DNA of 64,000 nucleotides from RBG-16-66-20 sp040752005 (GTDB taxonomy: Bacteria > Pseudomonadota > Gammaproteobacteria > Burkholderiales > SG8-39), in the NCBI GenBank assembly GCA_040752005.1, contig JBFMFX010000009.1, positions 62,001-126,000 of the forward strand, in the 5' to 3' direction. The notes under the pieces were generated by a model. The model was not told where the DNA came from, made no database searches, and saw only the letters and a list, made by a program, of their open reading frames with translations. Made by a program: the position numbers and the translations under genes. Shown here one piece after another: positions 24,960-34,188 of the stretch (positions are counted from its first letter, which is position 1; each line of letters starts with the position of its first letter).

Positions 24960-26402
24960 ATGAAAACCGACGTTGCGCTCGCCGCCGCCGAGCAGTGCCT
25001 GCTGGCGCCGAACGAGCTGGGAACCGGCGATCTGGAAGCGGTGTTCGGCACGCTCGCCTCGCGCCGGCTGGACTGGGCGGACCTGTACTTCCAGTACGTG
25101 CGCTCCGAGAGCTGGAGCCTGGAGGAGGGCATCGTCAAGTCCGGCAGCTTCAACATCGAGCAGGGCGTGGGCGTGCGCGCGATCGCCGGGGAAAAGACTG
25201 CGTTCGCGTACTCGGACGACATCAGTGTTCGTGCGCTCGCCGACGCCGCGCGCGCGGCGCGCGCGATCGCCGCCTCCGGCGGCGGGAGGAAGACGCACGT
25301 GGCGCGCCGGCAGCGCGCCGTGCGGCGCTACGCGCCGCTCGATCCGCTCGCCTCGCTCGCCGCCGAACAAAAGGTCGCGCTTCTGGAGCGCCTGGAGCGC
25401 AAGTGCCGCGCGCTCGACCCGCGCGTCGTGCAGGTGATGGCGAGCCTCTCGGGCTGGTACGAGGTGGTGCTGATCGCGCGCTCCGACGGCGTGCTCGCCG
25501 CCGACGTCAGGCCGCTCGTGCGCCTGTCGCTGCAGGTGATTGCCGAGGCGAACGGCCGGCGCGAAACCGGAGTCGCCGGCGGCGGCGGCCGCACCGATTA
25601 CGGCCACTTCACCGACGCCGTTCTCGACGAGTATGCGCGGCGCGCGGTGGCGCAGGCGCTCGTCAATCTCGAGGCGGTGCCGGCGCCCGCCGGTACGATG
25701 ACGGTGGTGCTCGGGCCGGGCTGGCCGGGGATCCTGCTGCACGAGGCGGTCGGACACGGGCTGGAGGGCGATTTCAATCGCAAGGGCAGCTCGGCGTTCG
25801 CCGGGCGGCTGGGCGAGCGCGTCGCCGCCCCCGGCGTCACCGTGGTGGACGACGGCACGCTCGCCGGGCGGCGCGGCTCGCTCACGGTGGACGACGAAGG
25901 CAATCCGACGCGCCGGACGGTGCTCATCGAGGACGGGATCCTGCGCGGCTACATGCAGGACAGCCTCAACGCGCGCCTGATGAAGATGCCGCTCACCGGC
26001 AACGGCCGGCGCGAGTCGTTCGCGCATCTGGTGCTGCCGCGCATGACCAACACCTACATGCTCGCCGGGCGGCACGACCCGCAGGAGATCATCGCGAGCG
26101 TCGGCAAGGGCCTGTACGCGGTGAGCTTCGGCGGCGGCCAGGTGGACATCACCAACGGCAAGTTCGTGTTCTCGGCCTCGGAGGCCTACCTGATCGAGGA
26201 CGGCAAGGTGACGCGGCCGGTGAAGGGCGCCACGCTGATCGGCAACGGCCCGGACGTGCTCACGCGCGTGACGATGATCGGCAACGATCTCGCTCTCGAT
26301 CCGGGCATCGGCACCTGCGGCAAGGACGGCCAGAGTGTGCCGGTCGGGGTCGGGCAGCCGACCCTGCGCGTGGACGGTCTGACGGTGGGAGGAACCGCGT
26401 AG
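24960..26402 (+). CDS. tldD: Metalloprotease TldD
   Basis: The 480-residue protein has the zinc motif HEAVGHGLEGDF near residue 262, the GVGVRAIAGEKTAFAYSDD segment and the C-terminal GIGTCGKDGQSVPVGVGQP. TldD acts with TldE as a heterodimeric peptidase that trims modified peptides and small proteins. The partner tldE is not in this window; it is usually encoded elsewhere. It follows yhdP by 31 bases on the same strand. Confidence 0.95.
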   Translation: MKTDVALAAAEQCLLAPNELGTGDLEAVFGTLASRRLDWADLYFQYVRSESWSLEEGIVKSGSFNIEQGVGVRAIAGEKTAFAYSDDISVRALADAARAARAIAASGGGRKTHVARRQRAVRRYAPLDPLASLAAEQKVALLERLERKCRALDPRVVQVMASLSGWYEVVLIARSDGVLAADVRPLVRLSLQVIAEANGRRETGVAGGGGRTDYGHFTDAVLDEYARRAVAQALVNLEAVPAPAGTMTVVLGPGWPGILLHEAVGHGLEGDFNRKGSSAFAGRLGERVAAPGVTVVDDGTLAGRRGSLTVDDEGNPTRRTVLIEDGILRGYMQDSLNARLMKMPLTGNGRRESFAHLVLPRMTNTYMLAGRHDPQEIIASVGKGLYAVSFGGGQVDITNGKFVFSASEAYLIEDGKVTRPVKGATLIGNGPDVLTRVTMIGNDLALDPGIGTCGKDGQSVPVGVGQPTLRVDGLTVGGTA

Positions 26403-26419
26403 CGACGAAGGAGGAGGGC

Positions 26420-26899
26420 ATGGCGGACAAGGTGAAGCATTGCGCGCATTGCAGCAACGTGATGGAGCCGGCGCAGCTCGATCGGCTCTCGGCGGGCGAG
26501 CCTCCGCTCAGAGTGAGCATGCTCGGTTTTCCGCTCCTGAAATGCGTCAAGGGGCACGCGGCGCCAGTGCACCGCGACTTCATGGTCTGGCTGCTGCGCA
26601 CCCTGCGCGAGCGAGCCGCCGCCGAAATCCCCGGCGGCGAGGCGAAGGGCCTGCTGTTCAAGAAGTACTACTGCGCCTGCGGCGCGCAGCTTCCGGCCAC
26701 GCCCGGGCGCGACGGCGCCTTTACGCTGGAGATCGCCTTCGAGGGGGTGCCGGCATTCAAGGCCGAGATCGTGACGCCCCTGTACCAGTGCCCGTCCTGC
26801 GGCAAGGAACAGGCGCGCTCGGCGGCGGAGCTCGCCGCCAAGGTGCCGGAGACGATCACCGTGCTAAACGACGCAGCCGGCTTTCCTCACAGCGGCTGA
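26420..26899 (+). CDS. Cysteine-rich, zinc-ribbon-like protein of unknown function
   Basis: This 159-residue protein begins at an ATG preceded by a strong AAGGAGGAGG ribosome-binding site. It has several potential metal-binding pairs: CAHC at 8-11, Cys and His in KCVKGH near 42, CAC near 77 and CPSC near 121. This arrangement suggests two zinc ribbons, one at each end of a beta-rich middle region. I do not recognise a family. Its stop overlaps the start of the CoA-transferase alpha gene (TGATG), so it belongs to that operon and may serve it or the preceding tldD. Confidence 0.7.
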   Translation: MADKVKHCAHCSNVMEPAQLDRLSAGEPPLRVSMLGFPLLKCVKGHAAPVHRDFMVWLLRTLRERAAAEIPGGEAKGLLFKKYYCACGAQLPATPGRDGAFTLEIAFEGVPAFKAEIVTPLYQCPSCGKEQARSAAELAAKVPETITVLNDAAGFPHSG

Positions 26900-27735
26900 T
26901 GCTCGGGCTGCCGGCGAACGAGACCCGGTTTCTCGCCGACGCGGAGCAAATCGCCGCGGCGATTCCCGACGGCGCGCTCGTGGCGCTGCCGCCCGATTAC
27001 TCGATGCCGGCCATGGCGGTGGTGCGCGCGCTCATCCGGCGCCGCGCGCGCGGCCTGCGATTGCTGGGCGTGCCGGTGCTCGGCCTGTGCGCCGATCTGC
27101 TCATCGGCGCCGGCTGCGTCGCCGAGGTCGAATCGAGCGCGGTGTCGCTCGGCGAGGCCGGCCCGGCGCCGCGGTTCACCGAGGCGGCGGAGAAGGGCCT
27201 CGTGCGCGTACGTGACAGCACCTGCCCGATGGTGCACTCGGCGCTTCAGGCTGCCGAGAAGGGCGTGCCGTTCATGCCGCTCTCGGGGGTGATCGGCTCG
27301 GATCTCCTTGCGCGCCGCGCGGACTGGAAGGTGATCGAGGATCCCTTCGGCGCGGACCGGCTCGTGGTCGCGCGCGCGATCACGCCGGAGGTGGCGCTCT
27401 TTCACGCGCGCTGGGCTGATGCCGCGGGCAACGTCTGGGTCGGCCGGCGCCGCGAGCTGGCGACGATCGCGCACGCCTCGCGCGCTTGCTACGTCACGTT
27501 CGAGGAGCGGCGCGAGCGCGACATGCTGGAAGACGAGCTGCTCGCCCCGGGCGTGATCTCGTCGGTGTACGTCACCGCGGCCGCTCCCGCGCCGCGCGGC
27601 GCCTGGCCGCTTGGCGTGCCCGACTGCTACGCAATGGACGACGCGCACCTCGCGCGCTACGCGCAGGCCGCGCGCACGCAAGAGGGCTTCCGGCGCTATC
27701 TCGACGAGTTCGTGCTGAACGCGGTCGCCGCGTGA
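26899..27735 (+). CDS. CoA-transferase subunit A (family I)
   Basis: The 278-residue protein is the alpha subunit of a family I CoA-transferase of the glutaconate CoA-transferase/IpdA type. It shows a DGALVALPPDYSMPAMAV start, GCVAEVESSAVSLGEAG and FHARWADAAGNVWVG. With the beta subunit it would move CoA between acyl donors and a carboxylic acid, or act like IpdAB in steroid-ring degradation. The start is the ATG in a TGATG overlap with the zinc-ribbon gene. The substrate cannot be told from sequence; no ring-degradation genes are nearby. Confidence 0.8.
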   Translation: MLGLPANETRFLADAEQIAAAIPDGALVALPPDYSMPAMAVVRALIRRRARGLRLLGVPVLGLCADLLIGAGCVAEVESSAVSLGEAGPAPRFTEAAEKGLVRVRDSTCPMVHSALQAAEKGVPFMPLSGVIGSDLLARRADWKVIEDPFGADRLVVARAITPEVALFHARWADAAGNVWVGRRRELATIAHASRACYVTFEERRERDMLEDELLAPGVISSVYVTAAAPAPRGAWPLGVPDCYAMDDAHLARYAQAARTQEGFRRYLDEFVLNAVAA

Positions 27736-28439
27736 GCTACGCGCCCGAGGAGCTTCTTGCCTGCGCGATCGCGCGCATGGTCGAGGGCGCGGCGCACGCC
27801 GCGGTGGGCGCCGCCTCGCCGATCCCGGCCGCAGGTTGCCTGCTCGCGCGCGCGCGCGACGGCGCGCGGCCGCGCGTGTCGCTGCTGCACCGGCGCCGCG
27901 GCAACCCGTTCAGCGAGGGTTCAAGGGAGCTTTTCGATCTCGCCGGGCAGGGGCGCATTGACGTGTTCTTCCTCGGCGGCGCGCAGATTGACGGCGAGGC
28001 GAACATCAATCTGGTCGAGGCGGGCGGGCGGCGCTTTCCGGGCTCGTTCGGTTCCGCTTTCATGTACTTCGCGGCAAAGCGCACGATCCTGTTTCGCGAG
28101 GAGCACACGCGGCGCGTGCTCGTGCCGCGCGTCGAGTTTGTCTCGGCGCCAGGCTGCCCTGCGCCGCAGGTCCCGCGCCGCGGTGGCCCTCAGGCGTTGC
28201 TCACCGGGCGGGCGCTGTTTGCCTGGGACGCCGATCGGCGCCGCTTCCGGCTGCAAAGCGTGCATCCGGGCCACAGTGCCGAGGAGGTGCGCGAGCACAC
28301 CGGGTTCGACTACGACGCGCCGGCGGCGGTGCCGGTGACGCCCGAGCCGAGCGCCGAGGAGCTGGCGTTGCTGCGCGGGCCGGTGGCGGCGCTGGTTGCC
28401 GAGAACTACCCCGGCTTCGCGCGGCGCGTCTGGGGCTAG
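27732..28439 (+). CDS. CoA-transferase subunit B (family I)
   Basis: The 235-residue protein is the beta partner: FFLGGAQIDGEANINLVEAGG and AFMYFAAKRTILFREEHTRRVL are typical of GctB/IpdB-like subunits. The acidic residue in GEANIN occupies the region of the catalytic glutamate seen in the family, although the local motif (GGAQIDGEAN) is not the most common form. The start is a GTG in a GTGA overlap with subunit A, ensuring equal translation. Confidence 0.8.
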   Translation: MSYAPEELLACAIARMVEGAAHAAVGAASPIPAAGCLLARARDGARPRVSLLHRRRGNPFSEGSRELFDLAGQGRIDVFFLGGAQIDGEANINLVEAGGRRFPGSFGSAFMYFAAKRTILFREEHTRRVLVPRVEFVSAPGCPAPQVPRRGGPQALLTGRALFAWDADRRRFRLQSVHPGHSAEEVREHTGFDYDAPAAVPVTPEPSAEELALLRGPVAALVAENYPGFARRVWG

Positions 28440-28466
28440 CGCAGCACGATCCGGCCCGGGCGCACG

Positions 28467-30020
28467 ATGGACTACCGCTTCACTTTCGAGCGACATTCGC
28501 GGCGCGTCGAGGCGGTGCTCGCCGGCACGGTGATCGCCGACAGCACGCGCGCGGTCGTGCTGCGCGAGACGCGCCTGCCGCCGGTGTTCTACTTCCCGCG
28601 CGAGGACGTGCGCATGGATCTGCTCGCCCCCAGCGCGCACCGCACGTATTGCCCGCTGCGCGGCAACGCCTCGTACTGGACGGCCGAACTGCCTGCACGG
28701 CGCGAGGAAAACATCGCCTGGAGCTACGAGGAGCCGCTCGCCGAGGCCGAGCCGATCCGCGGCCACATCGCGTTCTACAGCGAGCGGCTCGACGAGCTGC
28801 GCGACGGCGGTGCGCCGGTGCCGCCCCACGACCCGGCCGCTTACGCCGACTACGGGAATCCGCTGCTCGGCTGGCTGCTGCACGAGGCCCCGGGCTACGG
28901 CTCCGCGCGAGACCTCACCGGCGCCCTTGCCGCGCGCATGGTGGCTGCGGGCATCGCGCTGTGGCGCATGACGGTGCTCTTGCGCACGCTGCATCCGGAG
29001 GTGATGGGTACCTCCTATCGCTGGTGGCGCAAGACCTGGGCGGTGGAGGAATTTCGCGCTCCGTACAGTGTGCTGGAGTCGCCCGAGTACCTGAACAGCC
29101 CGGTGCGCGCAATCTTCGAAGGCGCCGGCGGCATCCGCCGGCGCCTGGAAGGACCGGCGCCGCTGCTCGACTTTGGCATCCTGCGAGACCTGCATGCCGA
29201 AGGCGCGACCGACTACGTCGCCATGCGCATGCCGTTTTCCGACGGCACGATCAACGTGCTCTCGCTCACCTCCGACCGGTCCGGGGGCTTTTCGACCGCG
29301 GATCTCGGCCATGTGTACGAAATCGCCGGGGTGCTCGGGCGCCTTTACGAGGCGCACGCGATGCGCCGCACCGCGGCCGATCTGCTCGACACCTACCTCG
29401 GGCGGCACGCCGGAGAGCGAGTCCTGAACGGCACCATCCGGCGCGGCGCCGGCGAGGATATTCGCGCCGTGATCTGGTTCTGCGACCTGCGCGAATCCAC
29501 GCAGCTTGCGCGCGCGAGCGACCGGCGCGAGTTCCTCGCCACGCTGAATGAATATTTCGACTGCATGGCGGGGGCGGTGCTGCGGCACGACGGGCACGTG
29601 CTGCGCTTCATCGGCGATGCCGCGCTCGCCATCTTCCCGATCGCCGGCGAAGGCGGGAGGCCGGCGGGCGAGGCCTGTGCCCGCGCGCTCGCGGCGGCAC
29701 GCGAGGCGGCGCGCTCGGTCGCGGCGCTGAACGACGCTCGCCGCGGCGCCGGCCGCCCGGAGATCGGTTTCGGCATCGGGCTGCACGTGGGCGAAGTCAC
29801 GTACGGCAATATCGGCACGCCCTCGCGCCTGGAGTTCACCGTCGTGGGCGAAGCCGCGAACTACGCCGCGCGCCTCGAGGCGCTCTGCAAGGACCTTGCC
29901 GAGCCCGTCGTGGTGTCGGCCGAGTTCGCGCGCCGGGCCGCGGGACGCTTTCGCTCGCTCGGCCGCCACGCCCTCAGGGGCGTGGACGAACCGCAGGTGC
30001 TGTTCGCGCCGGAGCCGTAG
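28467..30020 (+). CDS. DUF427 and class III adenylate cyclase fusion
   Basis: The 517-residue protein combines two parts. Residues 1-110 match DUF427: FYFPREDVRMDLL, then CPLRGNASYW. A helical or GAF-like linker of about 200 residues follows, including TSYRWWRKTWAVEEF and SPVRAIFEGAGGIRRRL. A class III nucleotide cyclase domain starts near residue 330, with metal aspartates in WFCDLRES and FIGDAALAIF and the catalytic VVGEAANYAARLE. It should make cAMP from ATP, with no membrane segment visible. DUF427 is usually a free-standing small protein, so the fusion suggests a sensor role. A GTG or ATG further down would lose DUF427, but the ATG at 28467 reads cleanly into it. Confidence 0.85.
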   Translation: MDYRFTFERHSRRVEAVLAGTVIADSTRAVVLRETRLPPVFYFPREDVRMDLLAPSAHRTYCPLRGNASYWTAELPARREENIAWSYEEPLAEAEPIRGHIAFYSERLDELRDGGAPVPPHDPAAYADYGNPLLGWLLHEAPGYGSARDLTGALAARMVAAGIALWRMTVLLRTLHPEVMGTSYRWWRKTWAVEEFRAPYSVLESPEYLNSPVRAIFEGAGGIRRRLEGPAPLLDFGILRDLHAEGATDYVAMRMPFSDGTINVLSLTSDRSGGFSTADLGHVYEIAGVLGRLYEAHAMRRTAADLLDTYLGRHAGERVLNGTIRRGAGEDIRAVIWFCDLRESTQLARASDRREFLATLNEYFDCMAGAVLRHDGHVLRFIGDAALAIFPIAGEGGRPAGEACARALAAAREAARSVAALNDARRGAGRPEIGFGIGLHVGEVTYGNIGTPSRLEFTVVGEAANYAARLEALCKDLAEPVVVSAEFARRAAGRFRSLGRHALRGVDEPQVLFAPEP

Positions 30021-30036
30021 CGCCGCGTTGCGCCGG

Positions 30037-31545
30037 CTACTGCGCCCAGCCGCGCGCCCGCTCGACCGCCGCGCGCCAGCGCGCAAGCAGATGCTGCGCC
30101 TGATCGCGTGACATGCGCGGCTCGAAGCGTCGGTCCATGCGCCAGTGCGTGACGATTTCCTCGGGCGACTTCCAGACATCCACCGCCAGCCCGGCGAGGT
30201 ACGCCGCGCCGAGCGCCGTGGTCTCCAAGACCTTCGGTCGGACCACCGGCACGCCGAGGATGTCGGCCTGGAACTGCATGAGCATGTTGTTCGCCGCCGC
30301 GCCGCCGTCCACACGCAGCTCGGCAAGCGCCTCGCCCGCGTCCTTCTGCATCGCCTCGAGCACATCGGCGCTCTGATAGGCGATGGATTCGAGCGCCGCG
30401 CGCGCAAGGTGCGCGCGGCTCGTCCCGCGCGTAAGGCCGACGATCAGCCCCCGCGCGCGCGGATCCCAGTGCGGCGCACCGAGACCGGCGAACGCCGGCA
30501 CCAGAACCACGCCGCCGGAGTCGAGCACCTCCCCCGCAAGCGCCTCGACCTCGGCCGAGGAGGAAAAAAACTTCAGCTCGTCGCGCAGCCACTGCACCAC
30601 CGCCCCGCCGATGAAGACGCTGCCCTCCAGCGCGTACTGCCGCGCCACGTCGCGCGCATCGAGCGCGCGCCCGACCTGCGCCGCGGCGGTGGCGAGAAGG
30701 CCGTTTTCCGAGCGCACCGCGCGGCTGCCGGTGTGCAGCAGCAGGAAGCAGCCGGTGCCGTAGGTGTTCTTCGCCATGCCGCGGCGGTGGCAGCCCTGGC
30801 CGAAGAGCGCCGCCTGCTGATCGCCCGCGATGCCGGTGATCGGCACGGCCTCGCCGAGCACCGCCGGCGCGAGCATGCCGAAGGCGTGCGAGGAAGGGTA
30901 CACATCGGGCAGGATCGCGCGCGGCACGTCGAAGAGCTGAAGCAGCTCCGGGTCCCAGTCGCCGGTATGGAGGTTGAACAGCAGCGTGCGCGAGGCGTTC
31001 GACGGGTCGGTGACGTGCGTGCGCGTGCCCGAGAGCTTCCATACCAGCCAGGTGTCCACGGTGCCAAAGGCGAGCTCGCCGCGCTCGGCACGCGCGCGCG
31101 CGCCGGGGATGCGATCGAGCAGCCAGGCGAGTTTGGTCGCCGAGAAATACGGATCGAGCACGAGTCCGGTGCGCTCGCGAACGAGGCTTTCGGCGCCGAT
31201 TCCTTTCAGCTCCTCGCACATCGGCGCGGTGCGCCGGTCCTGCCACACGATCGCGCGCGCAAGCGGCTCGCCGCTCTGGCGGTCCCAGAGCAGCGTCGTT
31301 TCGCGCTGGTTGGTGATGCCGCAGGCGACGATATCGCGCGCCGCCAGGCCCGAAAGCCTGAGCGCCTCGCGCGCGCAGTCGCGCGCGCTCTGCCAGAGGT
31401 CGTCCGGGTCGTGCTCGACCCAGCCGGGCTCGGGGTACCACTGGCGAAACTCGCGCTGCGCGCTCGCCACCGGCGCGCCGGTCTCGTCGAAGATGATCGC
31501 GCGCGAGCTGCTCGTGCCCTGATCGAGGGCGAGGACGTAGCGCAT
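30037..31545 (-). CDS. glpK: Glycerol kinase
   Basis: The 502-residue protein is a FGGY-family glycerol kinase with LALDQGTSSSRAIIF at the N terminus, GITNQRETTLLWD and the C-terminal LRVDGGAAANNMLMQFQAD. It phosphorylates glycerol to glycerol 3-phosphate in the cytoplasm. It is 55 bases downstream of the GH15 gene on the same strand, so it may be part of the trehalose transcript. A link to osmolyte metabolism is possible but not shown. No glpF or glpD lies next to it. Confidence 0.95.
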   Translation of the reverse strand: MRYVLALDQGTSSSRAIIFDETGAPVASAQREFRQWYPEPGWVEHDPDDLWQSARDCAREALRLSGLAARDIVACGITNQRETTLLWDRQSGEPLARAIVWQDRRTAPMCEELKGIGAESLVRERTGLVLDPYFSATKLAWLLDRIPGARARAERGELAFGTVDTWLVWKLSGTRTHVTDPSNASRTLLFNLHTGDWDPELLQLFDVPRAILPDVYPSSHAFGMLAPAVLGEAVPITGIAGDQQAALFGQGCHRRGMAKNTYGTGCFLLLHTGSRAVRSENGLLATAAAQVGRALDARDVARQYALEGSVFIGGAVVQWLRDELKFFSSSAEVEALAGEVLDSGGVVLVPAFAGLGAPHWDPRARGLIVGLTRGTSRAHLARAALESIAYQSADVLEAMQKDAGEALAELRVDGGAAANNMLMQFQADILGVPVVRPKVLETTALGAAYLAGLAVDVWKSPEEIVTHWRMDRRFEPRMSRDQAQHLLARWRAAVERARGWAQ

Positions 31546-31600
31546 GGCGGCGATTCTAGCAACCGGTGCGACGCCGAGGCGGCGCGCCCGCGTCGCGCTC

Positions 31601-33400
31601 TCAGTAGGCGCCTTCCCAGGGCCGGCTCAGGCGCATCGCGCAGTTGATCAGCCCGACCAGGCTGTAGGTCTGCGGGTAGTTGCCCCACAGCTCGCCGGTC
31701 GCCGGATCGAGGTGCTCGGAGAAGATGCCGTGCCGGTTGCGGCGGGCGAGCAGGCGCTCGAACAGCGCGCGCGCCTCGTCCCGCCGCCCGAGCGCCGCGA
31801 GCGCGTCGGCGTACCAGAACGTGCACACGATGAACGCATTTTCCGGCACGCCGAAGTCGTCCGGCTCGACGTAGCGGAAGATGAGATCGCCCTTGCGCAG
31901 CCGCCGCCCGATCGTCTCGACCGTCGCGCCGAAGCGGGGATCGTCGGCGCGCACGAAGCCGAGCTCGGCCATCAGCAGCAGGCTGGCGTCCGGCTCCTCG
32001 CCGCCGAACGTGCCGGTGAACGACTTGCAGCGCTCGCTCCAGGCACCGGCGAGGATGCGCTCGCGCAGCGCGTCGGCCTGCGCGCGCCAGCGCGCCGCGC
32101 GCTCGCCCAGACCCAGCCGCAGTGCGATCCGCGCCAGCCGGTCGCACGCCACCCAGCACATGACGCTGGAGAACGTGTGCACGCGCGCCACGCCGCGCCG
32201 CTCCCACAACCCGGCGTCCGGCCGGTCGTAGACGCGGGCCGCGATCTCGCCGAGCGGCTCCAGGCGCGCGAACAGGGCCGGCAGATCCGGCCACACGATG
32301 CGCCGGTCGAAGAACAGGTGCGTCGCCGCGAGCACCGCCGAGCCGTACACGTCGTTTTGCACCTGCTCGACCGCCTGGTTGCCGACGCGCACCGGCCCCA
32401 TGCCGCGGTAGCCCGCGAGCGCGGGCTCGACGCGCTCGGCGAGCCGCGCATCGCCGTTGACGCGGTACACCGGCCGCAGGCGCTCGGCGCCGTCGGCGGC
32501 GACGATGTTGATCACGTAGCGCAGGTAGCGCTCCATGGTGTCGGTCGCGCTCAGGCGGTTGAGCGCGGCGACCACGAAGTAGGCGTCGCGCAGCCAGCAG
32601 TAGCGGTAGTCCCAGTTGCGCCCGCTTGCCGGCGCCTCGGGGATCGAGGTGGTCATCGCGGCGACGATCGCGCCGGTGTCGTCGTAGGCGTTGAGCTTGA
32701 GCGTGATCGCGGCGCGGATCACCGCATCCTGCCATTCGAAGGGAATGCCGAGATAGCGTACCCACTCGCGCCAGTAGGAGCGCGTCTCGTCGAAGAAGCG
32801 CCGGCCGAGATCGTGGACGTTTTCCGGCACGGTTTCGTCCGGACCGAGCAGCAGCGTCACCGGATGGTCGAGCACGAACGGCATCTCGTCGGCGATCGCG
32901 GTGATCGAGGCGTCGGTCGTCAGGCGCAGGGTGGGCGCCGGCCCGACGTAGCGCAGGTGGTTGCTGCCGAACGTGACCTCGGGGCGCCGGCTGCCCCAGG
33001 CGCAGGCCGGGCGCAGGCGCACGCGCACGCGCGGGGCGCCGGCAAGTGGCCGCAGCTGCCGCACCAGCATCAACGGCCGGAAGACCCGGCCGTACTGGCG
33101 AAAGCGCGGCGCGAAATCGGCCACCTCGACCGCGCCGCCGCGCGCGTCGTACAGGCGCGTGAGCAGGATCGCGGTGTTCTCGAGGTATTCCTGTTCGGTG
33201 TGGGCAAGGCCCTCCAGCTCGATCGCGTAGAACCCGAAATCGTCGCTTGCGCGCGCCGGGCGCAGCAGGTCGCAGAAAACCGGGTCGCCGTCGAAGCGCG
33301 GCATGCACGACCAGACGACGTCGCCGTTCGGGGCGATCAGCGCTCCGAAGGCGCAATTGCCGACGACGCCGAGATCGAGCGAGGGCACGGCGCCGCTCAC
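31601..33400 (-). CDS. GH15-family glycoside hydrolase (glucoamylase/trehalase-like)
   Basis: The 599-residue protein is a bacterial GH15 hydrolase: NCAFGALIAPNGDVVWSCMP at the N terminus, NWDYRYCWLRDAYF in the (alpha/alpha)6 barrel, GLWERRG with the likely catalytic acid, and VMCWVACDRL. No signal peptide is seen, so it is cytoplasmic. Members act on alpha-glucans or on trehalose. The start is a GTG in a GTGA overlap with otsB, which argues for a role in turnover of trehalose or a related glucoside. Which substrate is used is not decided by the sequence. Confidence 0.9.
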   Translation of the reverse strand: MSGAVPSLDLGVVGNCAFGALIAPNGDVVWSCMPRFDGDPVFCDLLRPARASDDFGFYAIELEGLAHTEQEYLENTAILLTRLYDARGGAVEVADFAPRFRQYGRVFRPLMLVRQLRPLAGAPRVRVRLRPACAWGSRRPEVTFGSNHLRYVGPAPTLRLTTDASITAIADEMPFVLDHPVTLLLGPDETVPENVHDLGRRFFDETRSYWREWVRYLGIPFEWQDAVIRAAITLKLNAYDDTGAIVAAMTTSIPEAPASGRNWDYRYCWLRDAYFVVAALNRLSATDTMERYLRYVINIVAADGAERLRPVYRVNGDARLAERVEPALAGYRGMGPVRVGNQAVEQVQNDVYGSAVLAATHLFFDRRIVWPDLPALFARLEPLGEIAARVYDRPDAGLWERRGVARVHTFSSVMCWVACDRLARIALRLGLGERAARWRAQADALRERILAGAWSERCKSFTGTFGGEEPDASLLLMAELGFVRADDPRFGATVETIGRRLRKGDLIFRYVEPDDFGVPENAFIVCTFWYADALAALGRRDEARALFERLLARRNRHGIFSEHLDPATGELWGNYPQTYSLVGLINCAMRLSRPWEGAY

Positions 33401-34188
33401 GGCGCGCGCTCGAGCCAGTCGGCGTAGGCGCCGAGCCAGCCGCGCACCTCGGCGCTGCTCGCGAGCCGCCAGCGCGCGGCGCTCGCGCCCGCGCCGACCT
33501 TGACCGAATGCCCGCCGATGCGATTGACCAGCGCGAAGCCGTGCTCGTCGGAAAGATCGTCGCCGATGAACACCGCGACGCGCCCCGCGAACGGCGGCTC
33601 GCGCAGGAACGCGGCGATCGCGCCGCCCTTGTCGCTGCCGCGCGGCACCAGCTCACGCACCATCTTGCCGCGCTGCAGCGCAAATTCCCCGGCGCTCGCG
33701 GCGGCGAGGTCGCCGAGCGCGCGCTCGACGGCCGGCTCGAGGTGCGGCGCGCCGCGGAAGTGCACCGCGAGGGCGGCGCCCTTGTCCTCGACGAGCAGCT
33801 GCGGGTGGCGTGCCGCCAGCGCGGCGAGGGCCGCGCGCGCCTGCGCGAGGGCGCCGTCCGCCGGGGGCTCGAGCACGCGCGCGCCGCTCGCGCCGCGCCG
33901 CTCGGCGCCGTGCTGGCCGGCGGCCGCGAGCCGCAGCGGCGCGAACAGGCGGTCGAGGTCCGCGACCGAGCGCCCGCTCACCAGCGCCACCGCTCCGTGC
34001 ATCGAGCGCTGCAGGCGGTCGAGCGCCGCGACGAGCCCGGCCTCCGCGCGCGCCGCGCCCGGGTGTTCGGCAAGCTCGAGCAGTGTCCCGTCCACGTCGA
34101 GAAACAGCGCCCAGCCGCGCGCAAAAGCGGGTACGCGCGCGCCGGCGGGGGCGGCGCCGGTGTCCTCGCGCTGCGGTTGCGGGCTCAC
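33397..34188 (-). CDS. otsB: Trehalose-6-phosphate phosphatase
   Basis: The 263-residue protein is a HAD-family phosphatase: LFLDVDGTLLEL supplies the nucleophile pair, VALVSGRSV motif II, KGGAIAAFL the lysine and FIGDDLSDEHGF motif IV. It removes phosphate from trehalose 6-phosphate made by the upstream OtsA. The start is the GTG at 34188, overlapping the otsA stop; a much longer frame through it is otsA antiframe. It overlaps the GH15 gene as well, so the three genes form a tightly coupled operon. Confidence 0.93.
   Translation of the reverse strand: MSPQPQREDTGAAPAGARVPAFARGWALFLDVDGTLLELAEHPGAARAEAGLVAALDRLQRSMHGAVALVSGRSVADLDRLFAPLRLAAAGQHGAERRGASGARVLEPPADGALAQARAALAALAARHPQLLVEDKGAALAVHFRGAPHLEPAVERALGDLAAASAGEFALQRGKMVRELVPRGSDKGGAIAAFLREPPFAGRVAVFIGDDLSDEHGFALVNRIGGHSVKVGAGASAARWRLASSAEVRGWLGAYADWLERAP

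Noticed and set aside
19685..25222. A minus-strand open frame of more than 1800 codons across glnE, yhdP and the start of tldD
   Set aside because: It is a GC-driven open frame; glnE and yhdP/tldD in other frames have clear families, and this product is low-complexity and arginine/alanine-rich.
27921..30407. Long minus-strand frame over the CoA-transferase B and cyclase genes
   Set aside because: It is the complement of two well-recognised genes and its product is low-complexity.
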